Shown: positions 52,146 through 61,646 of the stretch, piece after piece | How the letters are laid out: every line of letters begins with the position of its first letter | How positions within the stretch are numbered: position 1 is the stretch's first letter | Assembly: GCF_004115155.1 (NCBI RefSeq) | Contig: NZ_RDSM01000002.1 | Coordinates: 248,001-312,000, forward strand | Direction: 5' to 3' | Length of the DNA stretch: 64,000 bases | Source of the DNA: Granulicella sibirica | Lineage (GTDB): Bacteria > Acidobacteriota > Terriglobia > Terriglobales > Acidobacteriaceae | The notes under the pieces: model-generated | What the model was told of the DNA's origin: nothing | Databases searched by the model: none | The model's input: only the letters and a program-made list of their open reading frames with translations | Translations under genes and position numbers: made by a program

Positions 52146-54617
52146 CTAAACAGTCGTCAGCGCCAAACCAATTCCTTTCTCTTCCCCCTCACCCGCAATC
52201 GGACGATAAAAGAGCTGGTTGTTGTCCATGTAGACCTCAAGGAACGCCGGCCGCTGCACTAACCCACCTGAAATCAACGCTTCAGATAACGGATCCTCGA
52301 TATACCGCTGTAGTGCCCGACGCAGAGGACGCGCACCATACGTCCGGTCCGCCACCGTCTTCGCCAGGATCCAGCTCTTCGCATCGTCCGTCACCGAGAT
52401 CGTGATGGCTTTGTGGACCAGGTTCACGTTCAGCGACTGCACCAGCAACTCGAGAATCTGCATCAGGTCCGAATCCGACAGCGACGTAAAGACGATCACC
52501 TCGTCGAGACGATTCAGGAACTCGGGATTGAAGGTCCGTTTGACCTCGCTCATCACCATCTCCTGCATCTTCTCGAGCACGATCTCGTCCTTGCTCGACT
52601 GGAACCCAAGCCCCTCACGCTTCATCAGGTGCTTCGCCCCGATGTTCGAGGTCATCACGATGATCGTGTTCTTGAAGTCGACCGTGTTTCCGAGCCCATC
52701 CGTAAGCTGTCCGTCTTCAAACACTTGCAGCAATAAGTTAAAGACGTCTGGATGAGCTTTCTCGACTTCATCGAGAAGCACGACAGAGTAAGGATTCCGC
52801 TTCACGCGTTCCGTAAGCTGACCGCCCTCCTCGTAACCGACGTAGCCCGGAGGCGAGCCGATCAGCTTCGAGACCGAATGCTTTTCCATGAACTCCGACA
52901 TGTCGAACCGGATCATCGACTTCTCGGACCCGAACAGGAACTGCGCCAGCGTGCGCGCCATCTCTGTCTTTCCAACGCCAGTCGGCCCAAGGAACAGGAA
53001 GCTTCCGATCGGACGAGCTGGATTCTTGAGGCCAGCTCGAGACCGCCGAATCGCCCGCGAGAGGGCGGAAATCGCCTTATCCTGGGAAATAACCCGCTTA
53101 TGCAGCTCTTCCTCGACCCGAAGAAGCTTCTGCGTCTCTTCTTCCTTGATCGAGTTGATCGGAACCCCAGTCCAGCGGCTTACCACATCCTCGATATCTT
53201 CCTTGGTTACAATCCCCGCGGAAGAGTCGTCGAGGTGGTATTTATCCCGCAACGACCGCAAATTCTCCCGTTCTTTGCGCTCTTCGTCCGAATAAAACCG
53301 CGCCTTCTCGAACTCATGATTCGCAATCGCGTTCTCCATCCGGTGGACGATGAACTTGATCCGCTTCTGGACCTCGGTAAGCTCTTCGGGAAGGGAAGTC
53401 TGCCGCAGCTTCACTCGCGCTCCCGCCTCATCGATCAGATCGATGGCCTTGTCCGGCAGGAACCGGTCCGGAATGTACCGCGAAGAATGCGACACGGAGT
53501 AGTTGATCGCCTCATCCGTATAGCTCACCGCGTGGAACTTCTCGTACTTGTCCTTGATCCCCATGATGATCTTGATCGCATCCTCCTCGTTCGGAGGTGG
53601 AACCTTGACCGCCTGGAAACGCCGTTCGAGCGACCTATCTTTCTCAATCGACTTGCGATACTCCGCCGGAGTCGTAGCCCCAATGCACTGGATCTCGCCG
53701 CGCGAAAGCGCCGGCTTCAGGATATTGGCAGCATCGAGCGAACCCTCAGCCGAACCAGCCCCGACCAGCGTATGCAGCTCGTCGATGAATACGATGGAGT
53801 TCTGGTTCTCCATCAGCTCCTTCATGATCGTCTTCAGCCGCTCTTCGAACTGCCCGCGATACTTCGTTCCAGCCACGATCAGCGAGAGATCGAGCGCAAG
53901 CACCCGCTTATCCGCAAGGAAGGAAGGAACTTCGCCGTCGGCGATCTTCTGTGCCAGCCCCTCGACGATAGCGGTCTTACCAACGCCCGGCTCGCCAATG
54001 AGCACAGGATTATTCTTCGTCCGCCGGCAAAGAATCTGGATGACACGGTCGACTTCCTGGTCGCGTCCAACCAGCGGATCCAACTGCTGATCCATGGCCG
54101 ACTGCGTCAGGTCGCGCGAAAACTCCGCCAGCATGCTCTGCTCGCCGCGCTGTCCCTTGCCTGTAGTCGCCGAGGCGGGAGCCTTCTCCTGCGTCGTGCG
54201 CTGCAGCTCTTCCCGGATCGCCGGAAGTCTCAGCCCACGCTCCTGCAGGATCTCCGCCGCAAAGCACTTCTCCTCGCGCAGAAGCCCTAGCAAAAGGTGT
54301 TCGGTACCAATATGTTTGTGCGAAAGCCGCTCTGCCTCTTCCGCCGCGTAGGCGAGCACACGCTTGCACTCATTCGAGAGTGGAAGATCGACTGAGGTCG
54401 ATACCTTCTCACGAATAGTGGTATGACCTTCAATCTGCTTCCGTATGGATTCAACCGACTGATGCGACCGCAAAAAACGGTTCGTAAGAGCCTTGTCCTC
54501 CCGCAGCAATCCGAGCAGGAGATGCTCGGTCTCGATGTAAGGCGACCCAAATTGACTCGCTTCATACCGCGCAAAGAAGATTACGCGGCGCGCCTTTTCC
54601 GTATAGCGTTCGAACAT
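52146..54617 (-). CDS. clpC: ATP-dependent Clp protease ATP-binding subunit ClpC
   Basis: AAA+ unfoldase that feeds proteins to ClpP. The 823 residues have the double Clp N domain (about 1-150: [44 protein letters not shown]). AAA-1 has Walker [16 protein letters not shown] and [33 protein letters not shown]/linker segment (about 410-450) distinguishes ClpC from ClpA and ClpB. AAA-2 has [53 protein letters not shown] and a ClpP-binding loop region. [19 protein letters not shown] closes it. Transcribed alone, with a terminator; no clpP, ctsR or mcsAB genes adjoin it. Confidence 0.96.
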   Translation of the reverse strand: MFERYTEKARRVIFFARYEASQFGSPYIETEHLLLGLLREDKALTNRFLRSHQSVESIRKQIEGHTTIREKVSTSVDLPLSNECKRVLAYAAEEAERLSHKHIGTEHLLLGLLREEKCFAAEILQERGLRLPAIREELQRTTQEKAPASATTGKGQRGEQSMLAEFSRDLTQSAMDQQLDPLVGRDQEVDRVIQILCRRTKNNPVLIGEPGVGKTAIVEGLAQKIADGEVPSFLADKRVLALDLSLIVAGTKYRGQFEERLKTIMKELMENQNSIVFIDELHTLVGAGSAEGSLDAANILKPALSRGEIQCIGATTPAEYRKSIEKDRSLERRFQAVKVPPPNEEDAIKIIMGIKDKYEKFHAVSYTDEAINYSVSHSSRYIPDRFLPDKAIDLIDEAGARVKLRQTSLPEELTEVQKRIKFIVHRMENAIANHEFEKARFYSDEERKERENLRSLRDKYHLDDSSAGIVTKEDIEDVVSRWTGVPINSIKEEETQKLLRVEEELHKRVISQDKAISALSRAIRRSRAGLKNPARPIGSFLFLGPTGVGKTEMARTLAQFLFGSEKSMIRFDMSEFMEKHSVSKLIGSPPGYVGYEEGGQLTERVKRNPYSVVLLDEVEKAHPDVFNLLLQVFEDGQLTDGLGNTVDFKNTIIVMTSNIGAKHLMKREGLGFQSSKDEIVLEKMQEMVMSEVKRTFNPEFLNRLDEVIVFTSLSDSDLMQILELLVQSLNVNLVHKAITISVTDDAKSWILAKTVADRTYGARPLRRALQRYIEDPLSEALISGGLVQRPAFLEVYMDNNQLFYRPIAGEGEEKGIGLALTTV

Positions 54618-54891
54618 GTTCCCCCTTCAGCCTTTTCGCCCTTTCAGGCTCTAAGCCCGGCCACTGTACAGGCCGTGAGGTCCATACAGCGCCGTTGGTC
54701 CCCAAACCATCCCCGTGCCAACCGCTCACGGAAACCATCAGGCTGCCACCGGCAAACGGAGCATCCAATCACTGCAGTTAGTGTAGACGCCAAGTCAATT
54801 CTCAAGGCGAAGACGATGCAAAAGTTATGCCTAAACTAACCCATAAGTGTTAGACGCTTCTGTTGAAAATCGGTCGCAAACCCAAAACTCC

Positions 54892-55641
54892 TCAGCCTTC
54901 GAGCTTCCCGTCCTTCAACCGGAGCATACGATCGCATCGTTCCGCAAACTCCTGGTTGTGCGTGACCAGAACGCTAGTCAGCCCATGATCCCGGTGAAGC
55001 CTCTGAATCAACCCGAAAACACTCTCTGCCGTCTTCCCGTCCAGATCCCCGGTAGGCTCATCCGCCAGCAGGATCTGCGGCTCCCCAACAAGAGCCCGCG
55101 CCAGGCTCACCCTCTGCTGCTCCCCACCGCTCAGCTCGCCTGAACGGTTCTCCAGCCGATCCCCGAGTCCCACCTCGCCAAGCCAAAGCCGCGCCCTGTC
55201 GAGAGCCGCCGCGCGCCCCATCCCCCGCGCCAGCAGAGGCATCGCCACGTTTTCCAGCGCCGAAAACTCCGGAAGCAGATAGTGGAACTGCCACACATAC
55301 CCCACATCGTTATTCCGGAACTTCGCCGCCTCCGCCGCCGAGAACCGGCTCACCCGCCGATCTCCGCACCACACCTCGCCCTCCGTCGGCCGATCGAGTG
55401 CCGCCAGCAGGTGCAGCAGGGTGCTCTTGCCCGTGCCGCTCTCCCCCACGATCGCGACCATCTCGCCCGACCGGATCACCAACTCCAGATCCCGAAACAG
55501 CACGATCTCGCTCCCCGTCGCTCCAACCTTGGGATAGATCTTCGTCAGCCCCTCCGCTCGCATCACGACGCGCGCAGCCGCCACTCCATACAAAGGCTCC
55601 AGGTTCCCGAATCGCTCGCTCCCCTCCACAAGTTCACTCAT
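54892..55641 (-). CDS. lolD: Lipoprotein-release ABC transporter ATP-binding protein (LolD-like)
   Basis: 249-residue ATPase of the LolCDE/MacB type, which extracts lipoproteins from the inner membrane. Walker A GESGTGKST (66-74), Q-loop WQFHYLLPEFSALENVAMPL, signature LSGGEQQRVSLARAL, Walker B ILLADEPTGDLD and H-loop VTHNQEFAERCD. The ATG overlaps by 4 bases with the stop of the carboxymuconolactone decarboxylase gene, so it is coupled to that gene and through it to lolC. About 20 extra residues precede the usual N-terminus. Confidence 0.93.
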   Translation of the reverse strand: MSELVEGSERFGNLEPLYGVAAARVVMRAEGLTKIYPKVGATGSEIVLFRDLELVIRSGEMVAIVGESGTGKSTLLHLLAALDRPTEGEVWCGDRRVSRFSAAEAAKFRNNDVGYVWQFHYLLPEFSALENVAMPLLARGMGRAAALDRARLWLGEVGLGDRLENRSGELSGGEQQRVSLARALVGEPQILLADEPTGDLDGKTAESVFGLIQRLHRDHGLTSVLVTHNQEFAERCDRMLRLKDGKLEG

Positions 55642-56138
55642 TCCTCGACCGAGACCTTCCCGCCGTCGTCCTCGATCGCGTCCTCCGGCTTCGCCGCCGC
55701 TTTATGCTCCGCACGAAACGCAATCGCCATCCTGTTCCAAAGATTGATGCTCCCAATAGCCATCGTCAGATTCGTCAGATCAACCTCGGAGAAGTGCTCC
55801 CGCGCCGTCGCATATGCCTCGTCCGAAGCATGTCCATCCTGAATGTTCGTCACCACCTCGGTCCACGCAAACGCCGCCCGCTCCCGCTGGGTATAGGCAT
55901 CCGACTCCCGCCACCTCGCAACGTCCGCGATCCGCCCTTCCGTCTCGTTATGCTTCTTCGCCTCATGCTGATGCATCCCGATGCAGTACTCGCACCCATT
56001 CATCAGCGAAGCCCGTAGTCGCACCAGCGCAAGTATCTCCGGCTCAAGCCCCGTCCCGGTATTCAGATGGTGCTCGACGGCCCGCATCGCCGCGATTCCC
56101 TCCGGCGCAAGCTCCGTGTACTTCAACCTCTGTGCCAT
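55638..56138 (-). CDS. Carboxymuconolactone decarboxylase/AhpD-like protein
   Basis: 166 residues of the AhpD-like fold. The redox or decarboxylase helix LRASLMNGCEYCIGMHQHEAKKHNE has the CxxC pair (C49, C52) and histidine 56, as in AhpD-type peroxidase proteins. RERAAFAWTEVVTNIQDGHASDEAYATAREHFSEVDLTNLTMAIGSINLWNRMAIAF is the family C-terminus. It sits between the two subunits of a Lol-type transporter with a 4-base overlap on one side and 13 bases on the other, which is an odd place for this protein. Peroxide defence is the likely general role. Confidence 0.92.
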   Translation of the reverse strand: MAQRLKYTELAPEGIAAMRAVEHHLNTGTGLEPEILALVRLRASLMNGCEYCIGMHQHEAKKHNETEGRIADVARWRESDAYTQRERAAFAWTEVVTNIQDGHASDEAYATAREHFSEVDLTNLTMAIGSINLWNRMAIAFRAEHKAAAKPEDAIEDDGGKVSVEE

Positions 56139-56151
56139 AAGCCCTCAAAAA

Positions 56152-57408
56152 CTACTCGTACCGCAAAGCCTCAGCTGGAAGCACCTTAGCCGCCGAGCGC
56201 GACGGATAAAGTGTAGCCAACAAACTCACCCCCAGGCTCACAGCCGCCACGATCACCGCGTCCAAAACCTTCGGCGCAAACGGCAGGTAGTCGATCGAGT
56301 ACACCGAAGCATCCAGCCGGATAAACCGGTAGTGCCCCCCCGCCCAACTCGCCCCGTACCCCACTACCAGCCCAATCACCGTCCCCACCACGCTGATCAG
56401 CAGTCCCTGAAACAGGAAGATCCGCCTCACCTGCCGCTCCGTCACCCCAAAGCTCATCAGCACCGCGATATCTCGTGTCTTCTCCATCACCATCATGGTC
56501 AGCGCGATCAAGATATTCAACGCCGCCACGCACACAATCAGCGCCAGCACGATAAACGTGACCACCTGCTCCAGCTTGAGCGCCCGAAAGAGTTCTCGAT
56601 TCTGCTCCATCCAGTTCGTTGTCTGAAAACCCGCCCCCGCCGCCGCCTCGATCGTCTTTCCAATCTCCGCCGCCTGGTAAAGATCCTTCACCTTGAAGCT
56701 GATGATCGAAATCAGATCCGGCTCGGAAAACAATCTCTGCGCATCCTTCAACCGCATGTAGCAGTAACTCGAGTCGTACTGGTAGAACCCCGAAGCGAAG
56801 ATCCCCACCACCCGAAACCGTTCATACCTCGGCACGATCCCCAGCGGCGTCAGCTCTCCCTGCGGACTCGTTACCAGCACCGTATCCCCAACCCCCGCCC
56901 CGATCGACTCCCCAAGATCCTTCCCGATCACGATCGGCGCAATCGCCCGCGCATTCGGATCGGTGCTATCGGCCACCGCATCCGGCTCCAGTTCCCGCGC
57001 GCTTCCATCCCTCACGGCCCCCAGCAGATCGCTCACGGTCCTCTCGTCCGCCGGCAGAATGCCCTTGATCAAAGCCCCGCCACTTCTAGCTCCACGCGAA
57101 ATCAACACCTGCCCATACAGCCCAGGAGCCGCCGCCACCACACCCTTCACCCCACGCAGCCGCGCCAGCAGAGGCTGCCAGTCCCGCATGCCATCTCCCG
57201 CCACCTTCATCAGGTCCACATGCGCCGTCGACCCCACCAGCCGGTCCTGCAGATCCCGCCGCATGCCATTCGTGATCGCCAGCGCAATGATCAGCGACGC
57301 CACCCCCGCCGCCACTCCAAGCACCGAGATCCCCGTCACCACCCCGACGACGGCCTGCCGCCGCTTCGCCCGCAGGTACCGCGCCGCTATAAAGAGTTCG
57401 AATCGCAC
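56152..57408 (-). CDS. lolC: Lipoprotein-release ABC transporter permease (LolC/LolE family)
   Basis: 418 residues with the LolC/E architecture: one N-terminal helix, a periplasmic MacB-type domain, and three C-terminal FtsX helices. FELFIAARYLRAKRRQAVVGVVTGISVLGVAAGVASLIIALAITNGMRRDLQDRLVGSTAHVDL is the typical start and DIAVLMSFGVTERQVRRIFLFQGLLISVVGTVIGLVVGYG the typical end. A single gene of this type suggests a homodimeric channel with LolD. Whether it is closer to LolC or LolE cannot be told here. Starts 34 bases after the TRIC gene. Confidence 0.93.
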   Translation of the reverse strand: MRFELFIAARYLRAKRRQAVVGVVTGISVLGVAAGVASLIIALAITNGMRRDLQDRLVGSTAHVDLMKVAGDGMRDWQPLLARLRGVKGVVAAAPGLYGQVLISRGARSGGALIKGILPADERTVSDLLGAVRDGSARELEPDAVADSTDPNARAIAPIVIGKDLGESIGAGVGDTVLVTSPQGELTPLGIVPRYERFRVVGIFASGFYQYDSSYCYMRLKDAQRLFSEPDLISIISFKVKDLYQAAEIGKTIEAAAGAGFQTTNWMEQNRELFRALKLEQVVTFIVLALIVCVAALNILIALTMMVMEKTRDIAVLMSFGVTERQVRRIFLFQGLLISVVGTVIGLVVGYGASWAGGHYRFIRLDASVYSIDYLPFAPKVLDAVIVAAVSLGVSLLATLYPSRSAAKVLPAEALRYE

Positions 57409-57441
57409 CGTGTCCCCAGCCTACAATGTTCGACTTGCCAC

Positions 57442-58083
57442 TTAGTGAAGCGCAACGTGCGGCAGGTTCCAGCCTCGCGTCACCGCCACCATCCGAAGCG
57501 CGAAGCACAGCACGCCGCCCAGGATCATCGCCCACGACTTCGACCGTCCGAACTTCAGCCCCAGCACCACCACCGTCGCCCCGGCCAGCGCGGCTACCGC
57601 ATAGATATCCGCTCGCAGCACGTTCGGAACCCGCGCCAGCATCAGGTCCCGCAGCGTCCCACCCCCCACCCCGGTCAGCACCCCCATCAGCGTCGCGAGC
57701 AGGCCCGGGATCCTGTACTCGAGCGCCTTGGTCGCTCCAGCCACGGCACACAGCGCAAGACCAGCCGCGTCCAGCCCGATCATCAGGTGGATGGGTGCCT
57801 CAACGAACAGCGGGCTGAAGCAGATCACCGCGCCGCCGCCCGCGAGCGCCGTAGCCCCGTAGCGCCAGTCGCAAATCGCCTTTGGAGGAACCGCCCCGAT
57901 CAGCAGATCGCGGATCAGGCCGCCGCCAAGCGCGGTCGCGAACGCCAGCACCAGCACCCCGAACACATCCAGTTGTGCCCGCACCGCGGCCAGCGCACCC
58001 TCGACCGCGAACACGAACACCCCCGTCAAATCGAAGACCAGCAGCGCCCGGTCTGTCACGTCCGCCGGCCACCAGTCCCTCAT
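57442..58083 (-). CDS. TRIC-family cation channel protein (UPF0126)
   Basis: 214 residues, about seven membrane helices in two similar halves. Each half carries the GGG-x2-RD signature: ALGGGLIRDLLIGAVPP and GVGGGTLRDLMLARVP. LVFDLTGVFVFAVEGALAAVRAQLDVFGVLVLAFATALGGG is the usual first helix pair. Bacterial TRIC proteins form trimeric K+/Na+ channels. The frame opens 6 bases upstream with TTG, overlapping the propeller-gene stop, but ATG at 58083 is likelier. Coupled with the upstream gene. Confidence 0.9.
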   Translation of the reverse strand: MRDWWPADVTDRALLVFDLTGVFVFAVEGALAAVRAQLDVFGVLVLAFATALGGGLIRDLLIGAVPPKAICDWRYGATALAGGGAVICFSPLFVEAPIHLMIGLDAAGLALCAVAGATKALEYRIPGLLATLMGVLTGVGGGTLRDLMLARVPNVLRADIYAVAALAGATVVVLGLKFGRSKSWAMILGGVLCFALRMVAVTRGWNLPHVALH

Positions 58084-58085
58084 CT

Positions 58086-60326
58086 TCAATGCACAACCAC
58101 CTTTTCCGACGCCACATTCTCAAACCGGTCATACACCCGAATCGCAAGCACATGCTCCGCCGGATCCGTAACACCCGCCGAAGAACCCCCAGCCAGTAGG
58201 TCCACCGGAACCGTGAACCGGTAGCTCTCCTTCAGACCATCCGACAACTTACCCACCGGCTCGACATACTGCCACGGACCCGCATCGAGCGAATACTCCG
58301 CATGTCCGATAGGCGACGTCGCATCCACCGCTTCGAACGAAGCCTCGATCGTCACCCTGCCCCCAATCGGCCGCGCACCCGCCGCCGACACCGCAGCCTT
58401 CAGCACCGACACCACCGGAGCAGTCGTATCCACGACAAACACCCCGCTCACCCGCTCGCCCGTCATCGTCTCCTGGTCCGTGTGCGATGGCCCATCGCTC
58501 GCTACCACCTTCAGCACATACGGCCCATCGGGAAGAGTCACGGCGTCAAAGCTATAGAAGCGATCCGAGATCTTGTCCTTGATCAGCCTGAAATTCTTCT
58601 CTCCCACACCCCGGCACCACACCGCGAACATCATGTCGTCTCCGTTGTCGTCGTGGGCGCTCCACCGCACCGTCAGTGCAGTCCGGTCCTTCTGACCCGT
58701 CAGTGGACCCGTTCCTGCATCTCCCGTCGGAAGCGTGAATCCGGTTGCCATCCCGGTCGGCACGGGGGCAGGGAAGGCCACCTGCACGGTCGTGGACGCC
58801 GTCGCACCCGTCCCCGGAGCGATCCGCGCTCCCATCTGCACCGCAACATCGTCCACCACCGGCGCGACATTCCTTGGCAGATAGTTCAACCCGACCGCCT
58901 CGACTCCACTCTGCCTATTTCCCAAGTCGACCTTCCACTGCGCGTAGCGACCGTCCGGAACCTTACCCGCTCCTCCATCGAGCTTTATCCAGTCACTCCA
59001 ACCCTCCACCGGGCTCGGAACATTGCCGACGCGGACAAACATCCCATAACCCGTCCCCTCAGCCCGAACCTCGGCACGCCCCCAATGCGTAAATCCACCC
59101 GCGTCGAAGACTTCGCTCGTGTACGTTGCCGTCTTTGCCACCCCACCCAGCCGGTAAAGCTTCCCACTGTTGCTCGTCCCGATCAGTAACCCGCCTCCAG
59201 CGACTGTCGCCAGCGCCGTTCCCTGCGAAGCCTCGAGATGGGCAATGTCCGCGTATCGTCCTGCCATCGCAAGATCCACCCGGTAGACGCGTCCGCGATT
59301 CCCCGTCGTCGCAATCAAGGCTCCGTCCCGAACCGCCAACCCATACACAACATCCTCCTTCAGGCTCAGCAGACGGGAAGGCGTGCCGTCGGCAGCAATC
59401 CGGTACAGCTCGCTCCCATCCGGAACGAGCGCACTTCCACTCACCGCGCCCGTAGAACTGGGCTGGACGAACGTCACCGTCACGCCCACCGCGCCCGTCA
59501 CCGGCAATGGAGGCAGCGAAGTCCCCGTCTTGCTCCCGACGGCCGACACGTAGACATTCCCCGCCTCATCCTCGGCCAGCGCGGTCACCTCGCGCTGCGC
59601 CGCCGCATACATGGCAAAGGGCTTCGCTCCAGTCTGTCGCGGGTCCACCCGGTAGACGACTCCGCCGCCATCTGTTCCCGCCCACAGCATTCCTGTCCTG
59701 CTCATCAGCAGGCACCGGATATGCTGATCCGCCGTCTTGAACAGCAGCTCGGCCTTCCCACCGGTCACACGATACACCGCCGCAGGCGCCCCCGCCGCGA
59801 CATAGACTTCGTCCCCTTTACCCACTGCAAGGTCCCAGAGATACTTCGACTTCTCCGCGGTAGCTGCCGGATCGAAGACCACCAGCGGTGGTCCGCCTTC
59901 CTTCGTCACCCGGTAAACCTTGCCATCCGGCGAGGTCGCGACATACACCGCCCCATCGCCGCCCACCCGCACCGACTGAACCCCAAGCTCCTTACCCTCG
60001 AAGATCTTCGTGGCTTTGCCGTCCACTCCAACCCGCATCACTGTCGCTGAACCGGAGACCGTTCCGCCCGTACCGAGATAAGCGTTTCCAGCCGCATCGC
60101 CAGCTACCGACCACACGTAATTGCCTGTCGTCGTGTAGATCAGAGACGTCGCCGGAGCGCTCTCCAGGCGCCCGTCGTTCCGGATCGCCACGCCATTCGT
60201 CGATCCGCGCTCGAGTTCCTCATACCGCCCAACCGTCCAGAGCTTCGTCCCTTGCGCCAGCGCGCTTCCGGAAGCCAAACCAAGTCCCACTAACCCTGCC
60301 GCAAGCACCGCGCACCGTCGCATCAT
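58086..60326 (-). CDS. Exported beta-propeller protein with Ig-like C-terminus
   Basis: 746 residues, hypothetical. Signal peptide MMRRCAVLAAGLVGLGLASGSALAQG, then repeated blades of about 45-60 residues (about 25-400) with GNAYLGTGG, GAVYVATSPDGKVYRV, DEVYVAAGAPAAVYRV, GMLWAGTDGGGVVYRVDP, GNVYVSAVG and GALIATTGNRGRVYRVD. These resemble NHL/two-component-type propellers. A Ser/Thr/Pro region and two beta-sandwich domains follow, with a VVDTTAPVVSV motif as in Ig-like domains. No enzyme motif. The ATG pair 60323-60326 begins the signal peptide. First gene of the lol operon, so a role at the envelope surface is plausible. Confidence 0.82.
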   Translation of the reverse strand: MMRRCAVLAAGLVGLGLASGSALAQGTKLWTVGRYEELERGSTNGVAIRNDGRLESAPATSLIYTTTGNYVWSVAGDAAGNAYLGTGGTVSGSATVMRVGVDGKATKIFEGKELGVQSVRVGGDGAVYVATSPDGKVYRVTKEGGPPLVVFDPAATAEKSKYLWDLAVGKGDEVYVAAGAPAAVYRVTGGKAELLFKTADQHIRCLLMSRTGMLWAGTDGGGVVYRVDPRQTGAKPFAMYAAAQREVTALAEDEAGNVYVSAVGSKTGTSLPPLPVTGAVGVTVTFVQPSSTGAVSGSALVPDGSELYRIAADGTPSRLLSLKEDVVYGLAVRDGALIATTGNRGRVYRVDLAMAGRYADIAHLEASQGTALATVAGGGLLIGTSNSGKLYRLGGVAKTATYTSEVFDAGGFTHWGRAEVRAEGTGYGMFVRVGNVPSPVEGWSDWIKLDGGAGKVPDGRYAQWKVDLGNRQSGVEAVGLNYLPRNVAPVVDDVAVQMGARIAPGTGATASTTVQVAFPAPVPTGMATGFTLPTGDAGTGPLTGQKDRTALTVRWSAHDDNGDDMMFAVWCRGVGEKNFRLIKDKISDRFYSFDAVTLPDGPYVLKVVASDGPSHTDQETMTGERVSGVFVVDTTAPVVSVLKAAVSAAGARPIGGRVTIEASFEAVDATSPIGHAEYSLDAGPWQYVEPVGKLSDGLKESYRFTVPVDLLAGGSSAGVTDPAEHVLAIRVYDRFENVASEKVVVH

Positions 60327-60430
60327 CGTGACCCCGAGTCTAAACCCTGCCAAAATCTTGCTTCTCCCACAATAAAGACGGGCGAAGCCGAAGCCCCGCC
60401 CGCCCATCCTGCATCCCCGAAAGAATGTGT

Positions 60431-60497
60431 CTTTGCCGTTGCCTTTGCCCTTTGGGTTGCCGTTGCCCTTTGGTTGTCATTCCCGAAGGGAATCTGC
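60431..60497 (-). repeat. Interspersed repeat, family 1, copy F, with GGCAAM-type tandem
   Basis: 60471-60497 is the reverse complement of copy A. Next to it (60431-60470) runs an imperfect tandem of TTTGCC and GTTGCC hexamers. It starts 14 bases downstream of the alcohol dehydrogenase gene, in the same direction as that gene. Confidence 0.85.
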
Positions 60498-60511
60498 GTT
60501 TGCCTTCCCGC

Positions 60512-61519
60512 CTAGTTCGTCAAAACCGCGCGATACCGCACCTGGTTTTTCTTCACCTTCGCGACTGCCTCGTTCGCAGCCGACATCGGGAATCGCTCCG
60601 TGATCGCCTTGATCCCATGCCGAGCCGCTACATCCAGCATCTCGTGCAGGTCGCGTGGGCTTCCCGTCGGGCTGCCGGAGATAGCCTTCTGTTGGAGAAT
60701 CAGCGAGAAGGCCGAGATCGGCATCGGTGAAGGAGCCGCGCCTACCACGCACAACATGCCCTTCGGGCGAAGCGAAGCGATCAACCCGGCCCAATCCTGG
60801 TCCGCGCTCACCGTGCAGAGAAGGAAGTCGAAGCTTCCCGCTACCTTCTTCAGCGCGCCTGTATCCCGCGTATTGACGAAGTGGTGTGCTCCCAGCTTCT
60901 TCGCCTCCGCTTCCTTATCCTTCGAGGTCGAGAAGGCCGTCACCTCCGCGCCGAACGCACGCGCGAATTGCAACCCGATATGTCCGAGCCCGCCGATCCC
61001 GACAACGCCGACACGCGAAGAAGGCCGAACGCCGTGGTTCCGCAAGGGGCTATAAACCGTGATGCCGCCGCAGAGAAGCGGTGCCACGTTCTCGCTATCG
61101 AGCACAGCCGGAACCGGAATCGCAAACCGGCTGTTGACCCGCACATAGTCCGCGTAACCACCATGCCGCCCAACGCACGTCGGCTGGCTCTTCAGGCAGA
61201 GATGCTCCTCGCCCTGCCGGCACCACTCGCAAATCCCGCAGCTATCCGCCTGCCAGCCCACCCCGACCCGCTCACCCACGGTGCGGTCCTTGACACTCGA
61301 ACCCACCGCTGTGATCGTCCCGACGATCTCGTGGCCCGGAATAAACGGGTATTTGCTGATACCCCAGTCGTTATCGATCAGGTGGATATCGCTGTGGCAC
61401 ACGCCACAGTGCGAGATTTTGATCGCAACGTCATTCGGCTTTAAATCACCGGCGTCGACCTTGAAGGGAAGCAGATGCGCGCCAGCCGCGTGGACGGCTA
61501 ACCCATTGATATCATTCAT
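60512..61519 (-). CDS. NAD(P)-dependent alcohol dehydrogenase, zinc type
   Basis: 335 residues of the medium-chain dehydrogenase superfamily. Catalytic zinc site CGVCHSDIH (C38) and IPGHEIVGTI; structural zinc lobe with four cysteines (C94, C97, C100, C108 in SCGICEWCRQGEEHLC); Rossmann motif VGIGGLGHIGLQFARAFG. QPTCVGRHGGYADYVRV and the overall pattern fit the cinnamyl-alcohol/YahK-Ahr aldehyde reductase branch. There is no neighbouring pathway gene, so the substrate is open. A family-1 repeat follows. Confidence 0.94.
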   Translation of the reverse strand: MNDINGLAVHAAGAHLLPFKVDAGDLKPNDVAIKISHCGVCHSDIHLIDNDWGISKYPFIPGHEIVGTITAVGSSVKDRTVGERVGVGWQADSCGICEWCRQGEEHLCLKSQPTCVGRHGGYADYVRVNSRFAIPVPAVLDSENVAPLLCGGITVYSPLRNHGVRPSSRVGVVGIGGLGHIGLQFARAFGAEVTAFSTSKDKEAEAKKLGAHHFVNTRDTGALKKVAGSFDFLLCTVSADQDWAGLIASLRPKGMLCVVGAAPSPMPISAFSLILQQKAISGSPTGSPRDLHEMLDVAARHGIKAITERFPMSAANEAVAKVKKNQVRYRAVLTN

Positions 61520-61646
61520 GAAAGTCCCTGTTCCTTGGAGTCGCGCGATCTACCCGGCTGCGCGCCTGCATTCCTGATGCTACAACAGGAGAAGCCGAAC
61601 TTCTCCCTTTCTTCGCTACCCATCTGGCAGAAATACGACAGAAGTA

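Noticed and set aside
55981..58224. Open frame of 747 codons on the + strand across the lolC and TRIC region
   Set aside because: Arg/His/Pro/Gln-rich with no motif, and it overlaps three well-supported genes on the other strand.
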